Of a stretch of 64,000 bases of DNA, positions 45,537 through 56,355 are shown piece after piece. The DNA comes from Daldinia sp. FL1419 (lineage: Eukaryota > Ascomycota > Sordariomycetes > Xylariales > Hypoxylaceae): contig MU623368.1 in NCBI GenBank assembly GCA_025201765.1, positions 237,355-301,354 on the forward strand, given 5' to 3'. Every line of letters begins with the position of its first letter. The first letter of the stretch is position 1. The notes under the pieces were generated by a model, which was not told the origin of the DNA, ran no database searches, and saw nothing but the letters and a program-made list of their open reading frames with translations. A program made the position numbers and the translations under genes.

Positions 45537-48500
45537 CACGCACAAGTCCCTCGTTATTGCCCAAAGATACACCATCGAAACTTTTCGTTCTCTTTTATCA
45601 CTGTAGGTTTCCTACCAAGCCTTTGATTGTGCCGGACTTTACTAATTAGAAATAGGCAGGAATGATCAAGGGTACACAAGTTCGGGATGGATGGTGAGCG
45701 GATCTCGGTCAGTCTCGGCGTATCATGGCAGCTCTTTCGAGCATCACGGTTTCTAGCTTAGTATTGAATGATTTTTTGGCTTGAGGTTAGCAGGAAAAGT
45801 ATGGCTGATAACGGGGTCTTTTTTAATCGAATCTGATTCTCCTTCCTACCTACTCGTTATGATTCCGTGATCCCCTCTAAACCTAGTCTGCCCCCTATGC
45901 TTATGTAAGCACGTGCCATAAATACCAGGTCCGGTAAGAATCCAGCAAGTGAAGTCGTATTATTGGAACGGGCGTAATAGATTCGTAGATATCTAAATTA
46001 ACTCACGATTCATAGACGTTAAAATAATTGTAGCCTGTTTTTGGTTAGTCTTTCCAGTATCTTGTTTATCCTACCGCTAGCCTTTCGTAATCGTTCGAGG
46101 AGAGTAAATGTGGTCTATACTCGTAGGTCCCTCGAGAAACGTAGCAGAAAACAAAAACTTCCGTTACAGGAAGGGCGCAGAACATATCTCGAAAATGCTT
46201 CTCGCGCATACCAAGATCAAGTTATTATCAGATAAGGGGTCATTATGTTATCTATTTAGATAGGATCTTGTTAGATACCGTTTATGAGCCAGTCATGTCT
46301 AATTCGAAGAGTTCCTATTTTAGTCTCCATAGAAATACCAAATAGGAACCCCCATGATGTAATGTAACATCGAATATACCGGAGTTTCCTACATCTAATT
46401 CTCTCACAAGCCTTCGATTCTCGATTCTCCGGAATATCTGTGATATATTAAAACGCTAGAGACTGGAGTATCACATCAAGAATCACTACATTCCTGTACG
46501 AGAGCTAACCTTACGAGTTCCTCCGTAGACATAGTAAGAAACTTGAATATCCAGCTTACGGTCCTTACCGTAGAGGACCTGTCACCTGTTCTGCTACGCC
46601 CGCCTTACTCGGCCTTATGATCACGATATTACGAGTAGCATCATTTTAATAGGAAATTTATTTTCCAATTATCTATCTGATATTGTGCCAAGTATCACCG
46701 CCTCAACTTCTTGGCAACTCAATGCCATAATTCCTCCATACATATTTATACAGACTCTTTAAGGTCACAATAGAAAACTACATTGATATTAATTGGTGTA
46801 GCTGATAAGAATCGCGTTATCTAGAACAGGAGGACATGTCCTATTTGCCAAGTAGATCTTGTATTACTAGATTGTTCTATCAAGAGAGCCAAACTTGGAA
46901 TCACAATGATCTAACAACACGTTTCTAGAGCAAATGTTTGGCTAGGCCAATTGTTGAGTACAAAAATGGCGATATATTTACTTGCTTTGGTCTCCGCCAA
47001 ACTAGATGATGACAAGAACACCATGTCGCGATTACGCGGGAACGCGAGAGTCGTGCGCTCTATATAAATATTATCTTTTCGGATCACGTATACTAGTTTC
47101 AATCAATACTTGCAATTTCGCGTCGTGCGATTGTTATGATATTACCACTTGATCTTGTATCGACCTACTGATTACGCACAATTAATTGTATGTGTACCTA
47201 TGTACCTTTTACAGTTTTCGGCTGAAAAAAAAATCGGATGGGAAGTATCGCGCATGTGCATGGCGAGATCGAGAAATAGCTTAAGTACCCCCGTCAAATC
47301 AGAGACGTAATCACTCCAAATTAATAATCGTGGATTTGATTTCCCCAAATTATTATTTTCTATTTTGGATTTACGTATTTTTAGATCTGATTTTCCGATT
47401 TGTTTTAAACATTTCTGAATCAAATCACGAATAGGTCTGATTATTCCACGTGGGTACCTAGACAAGTTTGTACCTGTTGATCTTCCTGGGAGATCTGTGC
47501 TAACACGGCCCACATTTAGTGTCAGTACCATGGTGACGCGTGTGGGTCACCCCCGCGTCAAAGTGGTCCGTACCTGGTTATAGTGCACGGGGAACACAAC
47601 TTTAAAGTGGAGCGCGCTAATTCCAACGTCAACTAATTGAGCCGCAAAATACTTCCACATCAACGTACCTACCCAGATCAACAACTCGGGTACAAATGGG
47701 AAGTACACAAACTTGACATACTTGTATTGATTTTATATGTACGTATTTCGTGATTCGACTCAAGAGAATCAATTGTATTCATCTATTTTAGGTCATTATC
47801 CTAATTATATTCCAAAAATCTGTAATCATTCTTCATTGATTTCTTTGATCTTGACAATTTTTCTCAATGTGTAGACATTATTATTATATAGATCTCCAAT
47901 CTTAAATCGCATAAAAGCTCAATAATTTCTTCTGCTATCATATTAATTATCTAAGTATCGAAACAATTAGAATATCAGAGCATCTATCAGCTTGATCCTA
48001 CAGCCATAACTCGTCATTTAGGTACTTAATGATCTAATAAATAGTCGTAATGCCTAATAAACGCCGTTCACTCGTATATCTCAGAGTACTCAAGGCTCAT
48101 TCCATAGAAAGACTCAGTTCAGTTAGTTGTTAGGTCCTAGTTGCCTACTACATGACTTTACTACGGCCTAGATCAATCAAATAGGCCTTGAAAGTACGTA
48201 ATTATTCCGGATCCATTTGGATAATTCGTAAGTACTTTAATATTTTAATTATACGTGAAAAATGCTGTCTTGCGAACTATAATGCCATGTTATTTGGATG
48301 CAGTTTGGGTTTGGGGCACGAGATTGTGCGTACCAAATGCAGCCACTTAAATCCCAATATTCTATTTTATATTCGCGGCTTTATAGCTTGAACTTTTTGT
48401 ATCTTGCTAGGTGCACAAATCAATTTCTAAACAGCTACAATAGGCACATGCATGCGTGGTAAGTCTGCGGCTGGTTAAGTAGGTACATACCTAGGTCGAA

Positions 48501-48903
48501 GGTACAGATTGGTACAAATACCGTAAGTTGTTTATTATTATTTTCAACAACCTGGATGGCCTGCACGATTTAGGTCACCTGGTACTCTAAGGTAGCTGTA
48601 AAATAATTTGTTTGTTTCCCCCAGCCCCCCGAGTCAGTACGTTCCCTCCGCGAACAGAACTATTAGGCAACCCTTTTGCAACGACCCCACTAATGATACT
48701 GGTGCAGTAAACAAATTACTTACAGGAAGTTGATTCTAAGTGTACGTGTTTTTGCCAACCTCTTTTGGTACGTACCTTGTTTTGTTTGGTACGGGTTGAG
48801 TCTGTACCTTACCCACCTCAAGGTCGATTCTCAATTCTAATCAGCCTCCCCCTCGATCAATTCCATTTTTTCCTTCTGTTCGCATCACAGAAATCACTGA
48901 TCT
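45537..48903. other. Intergenic region, 3.4 kb
   Basis: AT-rich in parts (47700-48000), with GTACCTA words near 47195, 47455 and 48480-48500. Short open frames at 46041, 46911, 47172 and 48188 have no motif and look accidental. No gene or RNA is recognised. Confidence 0.45.
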
Positions 48904-48980
48904 TAAAAAAATAAGGCGCATCATTTTTTTAAAATCAGGCCAACCGATTTAAAAATAAGGTCAGTCATTTTTTTTTAATC
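48904..48980 (+). promoter_or_regulatory. Repeated A/T box just before the first-exon array
   Basis: An A-run/T-run motif built around AAAATAAGG and TCATTTTTTT occurs two to three times (AAAATAAGGCGCATCATTTT at ~48907-48926, then AAAATAAGGTCAGTCATTTT at ~48951-48970). It is placed 40-110 bases before the first TATA-like box of the array. It could be an upstream activating or nucleosome-excluding element. Confidence 0.4.
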
Positions 48981-49014
48981 ACCATCTCTACATTCTAATC
49001 ACCCAGCCCGTTCT

Positions 49015-50020
49015 CCTACTATTTAAACATCTCTTCCCTCCCTCTTCCCTCTTCCCAAATCTTTCCCAGAACAACATCTTCTTCTACACACAACTCCTGG
49101 TAAGTTACTGATTTCATTCTATCTTTACCTCCTCATCCTTCTATTTAAACATCTTCTCCCTCCTCCAATCCTTTCCAACAATTCTTCCCCCAAACAACTT
49201 TTTCTACACACCAGTTCTGGTAAGTTCATGATTCCATCTATCCATCTACCCGCCCTCACCCATCCCAATCCTCTCTACTTAAACATTTCTTCTCAACCCT
49301 CCATCCTTTCTTCAATCCTTTCCTTCTACAACAACCTTTCCCACACACAACTTCTGGTAAGTTCACGATCTCCTCGATTCTTATCTACTCCCATGCCTCA
49401 TACATAAACATCTTCTCCCTCCAAGCCCTTTCCAAAATATTTCCCCTCTACAACTACCAAACACTTTCATACCCAGACTGGTAAGTAAACAACCGCGCAC
49501 CATTTCCTAACCCGCATCCCTTCTATTTAAACATTTCTTCCCTCACCTCTAACCTTTTCTCAATCCTTTCCCTTTACATCTTCAAAACATTTCCCATACC
49601 TAAACTCTGGTACGTGCACCACCTTCACCTAACCTACCTTCACCCAACCCATTTCGTCTACTTAAACATTTCTTCCCTCCTCTTCAATCCTTTCCCAATC
49701 CTTTCCCTTTACAACTACACTTTCTCTTCCACACCCAACTTCTGGTACGTACACCATCCTATCTCACCTTCACCTAACCCAACTCTTCCCTACTTAAACA
49801 TCTTCTCCCTCTTCCACATCTTTCTTAACTTCTTTCCTCAAACAACTTCTTCCATACCAAACCTCTAGTGAGTACACACCCCCAGCCACACACCTACCTA
49901 TCCACACTTCCCTTTCCTTTCCCTCTACATAATCATCTTCCTCTTCCAAACATTTCCTTCTTCCTTTCTTTCCCTTTACAACATCTTCTTCATCAAACTC
50001 CATCAAGTTTCTGGTATGCA
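49015..50020 (+). repeat. Array of eight ~130-bp units: TATA-like box, ATG-free leader, splice donor
   Basis: Each unit has an (A)CTTAAACAT/ATTTAAACAT box, then 70-85 bases of C/T/A-only sequence with CTTCTCCCTC, CAATCCTTTCC and ACAACTT words, then CTG|GTAAGT or a variant. Boxes begin at 49021, 49143, 49277, 49402, 49525, 49660, 49792 and 49927. Donor GTs are at 49100, 49220, 49357, 49481, 49610, 49745, 49868 and 50014. Between box and donor no unit contains ATG. AG dinucleotides are scarce, so no acceptor obviously pairs with a donor inside the array. The last two or three units are more diverged. The layout fits tandem alternative promoters with non-coding first exons for the gene at 50665, with a candidate shared acceptor TATCTTCAG ending at 50623. 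Confidence 0.75.
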
Positions 50021-50664
50021 CACCCCCACCACCCCACCACCCTCTTGTCACTGTTGTCCCATGCACCACCTACTGCCCCACATATACACACCTGTTGTCC
50101 CAAACATATCGACCTTGTCCCATCAAGGTACTGACCTTACCTTACCACCTTACCATCCTAGTATCATACCTTTCCTTCTTTCCTCTTTTCCATTTTTCTA
50201 CTTTCTCTACAACTTCTTTCCTTCACCACATCTTAAAACTTCCATCCTCCATGTTCATCACAACATACCTTCATCATACACATTCTCCTCTAAGGTTGGT
50301 CTTCAAGTCCATCATCACTATCATTCATTACCATCATTATCGCCGTTTCTTATCTTTTCTACTTGTGTATTCCTTGACATCAACCTTTCCTTCGATTGCC
50401 TATTGTACCATACCACCCTACCTTACCTTAGTTATACCTCTACATACAACAAGTAACCATTGCCTTCTATCTATGCCCATATGCTAACATTCTTCTAAAA
50501 AGTTACTAAATCTTACCAAAGTTATACAGACATCAATTCAGTGTCGCGTCTTCTGACAAAATCAACGACTTAAGTACTTAGTATTCACCACAATCCGTAC
50601 CTCCCAGTACGTTCTATCTTCAGTACTTTAGTACTCTTCTGTCACCACCCGTTCCCCGGTGAAG

Positions 50665-51923
50665 ATGTCGTAAGTTTTTTTTTTTTCGTAATCCTCTAAT
50701 GTATCCTCGGGTATTGACATTTTACTAACTTTTATGTATAGATACCAGGGAAACAACAACAACCAGGGCGATTACGTCCCCCTAACTCCTGACTCCACTG
50801 TGGGAATGACTGAGCAGGAGCGTCGCACTGCTGTGAATGCGGGTAAGTATCCTTTTTATCCCTTCACAATGATGCCCATGTCGTATCTACTAACACATAG
50901 AATACAGCTATGACTCGCGCTTCGAGCGCCACCGTGACCATTGAGATCGACGGTATCACGTACAAGTACACTCTCGAGCAGATTGCCGAGATGAACGCGA
51001 TTCTCTCTTTCGCTCGTCACGAGGGAATGTTCCCCACTACCACTACCACTTGCTCCAATGCAAGAGCAGTCATTCACGATTACCTTCGGTACATCGAACT
51101 CTCAGCACTCCGCGACAGCATCCCGCGTGAGCGTTGGAACCAGGAACGCGGCATTGTCGAACGTCTCGTTGAGATCACCCGTGATATTCGAAACCGTGAT
51201 AAGGTCGCGGCCTATAAGTCCGAGGAAGAGCGAGTCAACGCCCATGTTAACAATATGATGAGCGGTGTTAGTGCGGAGTCTCGACTCTACGATATCGTTC
51301 AGCACGCAGTTGCTTTCGCGGTCAACAATGGATCTGGTCAAGAGGCCGCTGACCTTACTGGCAAGAGCATGGCCAATCTCCTTAACGGAATTCGCGGCGT
51401 CATCCAAGAGATGGCCGGTCAGGGTCCACGTATCATCGAAGGAGCCAATGTTCAGGCTGTATTAGGAGATGTCTTTGGAATCATCGAGAACGCCATGGGC
51501 GACCTTGCTACCCCTCTTCACAGCGATATTGAGGACTTGGGTGAACATGTGGAGCATATGGATGGCCAAATTATGCATCTCAACGCCATTGGCCAGCATG
51601 TCAATGCTATCGATGGCCACGTCAATTCTCTCGGAACAAACATCAATGCCATGAGTACTCTCCTTGGTTCTACCAACGGAAACATCGCCACGATGACCAC
51701 TCAAGTCAACCTTCTCCAGACAATCGTCGGCATGCTCCCCAACATGATTGCCCAGTCCCTTCAGGAGATGTTACCCCAGGCTCTTCACAACGCCATTGCT
51801 CCGATCGTTGAGGTTATAGAGGCCCAACTTCACATCGCCATCCCCGCTGCCAGTTTCCAGCAGCAGCCTACGGGCCTTAAGAAGCTCATTCGAGACATCA
51901 AGAACTTCTTCCGCCGCAACTAA
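50665..51923 (+). CDS. Unrecognised 373-residue protein with helical C-terminal half; gene flanked by exon/intron arrays
   Basis: There are three exons: 50665-50669 (ATGTC), 50742-50842 and 50908-51923. The introns are 72 nt (GTAAGT, TTTACTAAC branch, TATAG) and 65 nt (GTAAGT, CTAAC, ACAG), all in frame. The N terminus is polar (Asn/Gln-rich), followed by a small folded region (VTIEIDGITYKYTLEQIAEM). Residues ~90-240 are mixed helices. Residues ~245-335 are an amphipathic run with roughly seven-residue spacing (LGEHVEHMDGQIMHLNAIG, HVNAIDGHVNSLGTNINAM), probably a coiled-coil or fibre-like stalk. The C terminus is basic (LKKLIRDIKNFFRRN). There is no signal peptide, membrane segment or enzyme motif. 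I know no family with this sequence. Codon use is C-ending and intact, so the gene is probably expressed and under selection. Confidence 0.85.
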
Positions 51924-52011
51924 GCGGCTTTCCGACTCACTGAGCGGAACGGTCACAATGGAGCCATTGTTCATCAGCTCCTGTGACTTTTTGTGTTTTT
52001 AGTCCTCGTAA

Positions 52012-52360
52012 CCCGGGCATAAGGTAAGTTCTCACTATGCCCAGTGCTCTCTTATAACTTACTAACTTATCTCAGATGCTTTGGTACGAGGCGGCCGTCA
52101 CAGACTTGCGTGGCTTGCCCGATTGCGTTGCTTTTTTGTTCCTCACTTTAAGAGCATAAGGTAAGCTCTCATCACCATTTCTCATATTACCCAATGACTT
52201 ACTAATTTGTCATAGATGCTTTTGTGTGAGGAGTCACTTACCCCGGTGACCGATGACCACTGTGTCATGAGCCCTTGTCCGATAAGCATAAAGTAAGTTC
52301 TCCTCACTCTCCCAGCTACTCATCTATAACTTACTAACTTCTCATAGATGCTTGGACGCG
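52012..52360 (+). repeat. Three tandem intron-exon cassettes in the 3' UTR
   Basis: Three complete introns follow the stop codon: 52024-52075 (52 nt), 52161-52215 (55 nt) and 52293-52347 (55 nt). Each is preceded by GCATAAG/GCATAAA, starts GTAAGTTCTC or GTAAGCTCTC, has a CTTACTAA branch-point word 10-17 bases before the acceptor, ends CTCAG/CATAG, and is followed by ATGCTT. The intervening exons are 85 and 77 bases. The period is 137 and 132 bases. The copies are similar enough to be duplications of one cassette. The first intron starts 100 bases after the stop codon at 51923. Confidence 0.85.
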
Positions 52361-54440
52361 ATGGGGCTGTGACAGTGCAGCACTTTTATGGGGAGGGCAA
52401 ATGAATTTGGGAATTGTGGATATTGGCTGACCTATACTGCGATATTTCAGGGATAGCAAGAGATTTGGAGCATAAAAATGCTTCTTCGGATAGCACCCTT
52501 GTTGTAGTTATTGGTTTGGCACACTCATTGGTCATTACCTTTTGACCGCAAATTCACACCATTTTCGCCCACAACTAACTTAGTCTTTCCTTACCGTGAC
52601 TTGTAAATTAATCGTGATATGTCTTGCCACTATTCACACGCAGAAATTACCAGTATTCATGTACTTTAAGGATGGTTTCAGTGTTCTAGGGTTGCGGTGT
52701 GTACTACACTTAGAGTACTGTAGTGGTACTATGAATCATGTGACATGTGTATAAGTCTTCTTGGTCTTACATTCTTATGAAATCCCTTAGTGTGTTTCCC
52801 ATTTCATTCTGACTTTATAAGTATGCGTGTCATAAGGCCGGCCAAGAAGTAAATAAACAACTTTGTTGTTTTTTGACAATACTTAACCACCACCTAAACT
52901 ACCTACCTTGTAACTACAAGGTTCCTACACGTAGAACAATCCCTTTGCTCTATAGGCATGCAAGACTTCTAAAATTCTAACGGCGCAACACTTTTGAAGT
53001 TCCTGGACAACATATACTCTTCCAAAGCTACACTTGAAGTCCCCAAGCTGTGAAAATATGTACCGTGGAGGATATCACTAATGACAACAGGGACCCTGAA
53101 GATATTTGATATTAGGTAATCAATATTTAGGTTTTACTAATATCTTGCGTAGAGTTTTTCGTTAATTCCTCCCTTCTTCTTCCTACATCAGTATGGGCTA
53201 TCGCACATAGTTAAGGGTGAGCGAATAATACCTTCGTTAATTCTGGGGCTCCTATCGACGAATATGCCGGACTCTATTAGCTACCAAGTGGAAGAGGATC
53301 CTGCGACCAAGTGAATGAAAAACACGCGTATCTTTAACGCACTTCTTCGGAACAGGTTAAAGGAACCAAGGGCTACAGCGAAGAATCCATCCTATCCTCC
53401 GCGAAAATATGATACCGACAATTCGTATCCGGTCGAGGCACTCCCAGGTTTTAACAATAGAGGAATACGATTATGCTAAGATATCAAGAGCCTCCAAATC
53501 GTCCGCCTTATCTTTCTATCTTTTCATAATATGCGCTACGAGATATTACATAAATCTTCTGCGTCAAGTTCGACGCTTAATACTCCCCTATACCACGGGG
53601 ATACTACCAGGATGATGACGCAACAACGCGATCACCTAAAAAGATCGATGGAAGTGGTGGCATCAAGGAAACAGGGGTAGGTACCAGATTCAGCAATCAT
53701 CCCCTGGTTCTCGAACACACGGTATGTTACACAAGGTTACACAGAACTTGGCTCGCGAACACACGGTAGGTTACACAAGGTTACACACAACTTGGCTCTC
53801 GAGACTCGAACACATGGTATGTTACACAAGGTTACACGGAACTCGGCGCACGATATGCCAATATACTTCTCGCAATCAACTGAGGAACATCACGCTCATG
53901 TTATGCGACTGAACTATTGTCGAATGGTCAAAAACGAGGCCGTAATTTCCATCAATCAACTAAGTTTTATATAGTGCAACAACTATGCTATATGGCACAT
54001 GAATCTCGGTTGATCTATTCTAATAGGGATGCCATAATCATACATATAGCATTACGCGCCTAGCAAGGACATCCGCTGAACCGCTAGTCTCCCAAAGATC
54101 AACTAAGATTATCCCTATCACCATATACGTAGGTATATATCCTCTGCTACTCGAAGACTTGCTGCTTGAAGGTTACAGACGTTGCCGATCACAGCCGATA
54201 GTGTGCGCCAAATGTAATCGGGTATTGAATCTGATTTATCCTCCGAGGAATGTTGAATATTGAAGAACATCTGGTCGAGGGTATTTTATTTCATTTTTCA
54301 GAAGCCCAAGATAAAGATCACGATACGGCCCAAGCGCGCATCACACATAGTATATACTCATTTTCAATCCAAGATATATGACAAACGACGTTCTCAAATA
54401 TATACGCGAATATGCTCCCAGATCCCGCCAAAAAATCAGA
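52361..54440. other. Intergenic region, 2.1 kb
   Basis: Contains the 3' flank of the array gene and the 3' flank of the SurE gene (convergent). A short tandem repeat at 53711-53850 is listed separately. No gene is seen. Confidence 0.5.
53711..53850. repeat. Three copies of a ~42-bp unit
   Basis: Units start at 53711, 53755 and 53806 and share CGAACACACGGTATGTTAC, ACAAGGTTACAC and AACTTGGC words, separated by 2-9 bases. On the plus strand GGTATGTTAC and GGTTACAC recur like weak splice-donor words, but no gene is evident. Confidence 0.8.
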
Positions 54441-55389
54441 TTACTCCAAACAAGTCAAAAGACTGCCCAACTTCTTCAACACCTCCGCCTGCAGTTCTGC
54501 CGGCGCCGTCGTCTTATCCGTCGAATCTCCTACACTGACAGCAATCTGGCAGCCATCAGCATCGACCACGCTCGACTCCGTCGGCAATCTATCGGTGCCG
54601 CAAGTCTCGACGTCGCGCTCGGAGAATATGCCGGGGTTGATACGGGTCAACACCCACTTAAACTTGCTCGGGTCGGTGCAGTCTCCTTCCACTTTCGGGA
54701 AGTTTACGTTTAAAAACACGTTCTTGGGGAGGTACGGCTTGCCGGAATCGATAACCGCGTTGGTGAGCTGCGTCGCTAGCTGCGCGTACACGGTGCTGCG
54801 CTGAGGTACAGCCGCGTCGAACGCTAGTCTGCCGTCTGAAGCACCGGAGAAGGCGAGGGCGGGGATTCTAGCCTTAAGTGTCGAGTATACGGCTACGCCG
54901 ACCGTCCCGGAGAAGGGTACCTCGAGGAACAAGTTGCTTCCTACATTTGGCCCAGAGACCACGAGCTCCGGGCCTAGTCCGTTCCATAGCTTAGGACCTA
55001 TCGTGTCGATTCCGAGCCGAGCAGACGTCACTGGGAAAGAGTTTACCCAGTTCAATCGCGGGTTTGTTTCATTGTAACCTAGGGGGCCACTCTCTGCGGG
55101 GCAGCTGTCGTACTCGCAAGCCTCCGTGCGCGGAGACGGATCCTCGTCGGAAGACCCTAGTGTATCGATTAAGCTTTTACCGTGGTGATGGGTTTTTGGA
55201 TGGAGGCTTACCTGTACCAGATTTGTTTTCAGCTGGAGCCGACAGGACAACATCATGGCCAGCTTCATTAAGCGCCTTGTTCAGGGATCGAATGTAGAGC
55301 TCTGCCCAGCCGTCATCGTTTGACTGAAGGATACGGATGCCGTGGGCGCCCGCAACGAGCAGCGCAGGTACTAAAGGTTGGAAGCGCAT
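54441..55389 (-). CDS. Secreted SurE-family nucleotidase/acid phosphatase
   Basis: SurE enzymes are metal-dependent 5'-nucleotidases/phosphatases. Fungal members with a signal peptide act as extracellular or vacuolar acid phosphatases. The two exons are 55389-55212 and 55156-54441, with a 55-nt intron (GTAAGC ... CACTAG), phase 1. The product is 297 residues. A signal peptide at ~1-17 (RFQPLVPALLVAGAHG) is followed directly by IRILQSNDDGWAELYIRSL, the SurE signature with the metal-binding Asp-Asp. Next are VVLSAPAENKSGTG (the Ser-Gly substrate loop) and VVSGPNVGSNLFLEVPFSGTVGVA (the conserved SGPNxGxN metal-binding Asn region). NVFLNVNFP later also matches. All catalytic positions are present. 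There are several Cys pairs (CEYDSCPAE), in line with secretion. Confidence 0.94.
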
Positions 55390-56355
55390 TTTGAGATAGG
55401 GGTATCAATAAAAGAGCGACTGAAGATTAAGATCTGATAAACAACGTACGGGGGCATGGGCTCCTTTTTATGTTCTACCCGTGATTTTCGCATTGACACG
55501 AGCCGCATTAAGCAAGTGATCCTTTGGTAATGGACCCCTGATACCCCCCAGACCATCAATTCAATCCGCGCGGCCAATCACAAACCTTCCCACGATGCTA
55601 TACCGAGCAATGAAACCCCAAAACTGGGGCCGATCAGACCGCCGAGCCTCTAGTCCCCGCCGTCCAAGGGAGATCGACCACCCCTAGCAGCCAATCTTGT
55701 GGGGCACGTGGGACCTGCACTGCGCTATAGATCTCCCGCGAAGAAGAGGCCGCCGTGGAGTCTCAACCCCAGCAAGGCAGGTCCAAATGCTTGCCAAGAT
55801 GTCGCCGTCGCCCTCGGCGAAACCCGTACTCACCAGACCTTTTGGACATTTGAAACTCGTTTACGCGGAGGGATTAGAAGCTTTGCATTTCAATAATGCT
55901 GCTACGAGTAACGCGACGCGAAACTATTGTTTGAAAGGTTGTCAATAATAGATTCGGCGATAAGATCCCAGTAGTATGGTCTATTGGATAGACTCCACAA
56001 ATGTGCACCCGCTTGGCCTAATTTGTGTGGTACCTTCTGAATACGGCAAGTAATACGGAAATAGTATCACGGAGATTCGGGAGGAAAGAGTGGATGTTTT
56101 CGGAGACAAGTGGAGACAGCCATTTGTCTTGTGCCACCGAAAGACGTGCTCAGATTTCCCTTGGGTACGGCTTATTATGGGAATAGGCACTGCGGTTTAT
56201 TATGTGTCTCGTTAGGTTTTGAGAAACTAACGATGCTACGTTTCTGACCCAGAACGGGAAACTACCTAAATTATGCCTAAGTGTCGGGAAGTTCAATGTT
56301 TCTGTTCCTACTTATCTTCCGGCGATGATTATGAAGCGGGCAGCGATGCTTTAAC
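55390..56355. promoter_or_regulatory. Divergent promoter region, SurE gene/membrane protein gene
   Basis: About 970 bases between outward-facing starts. The frames at 55697-55948 are open but show no recognisable protein. Confidence 0.45.

Noticed and set aside
49614..50487. Several open frames rich in Pro/Ser/Leu/His across the first-exon array
   Set aside because: They reflect the absence of G and AG in the C/T/A-rich strand rather than coding. The conserved elements are boxes and splice donors, and the frames change from unit to unit.
54378..54804. Plus-strand frames opposite the SurE gene
   Set aside because: Antisense shadows of a well-supported coding sequence.
55697..55948. Two overlapping frames of 65-83 codons upstream of the SurE gene
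   Set aside because: No family resemblance, in the expected promoter region.
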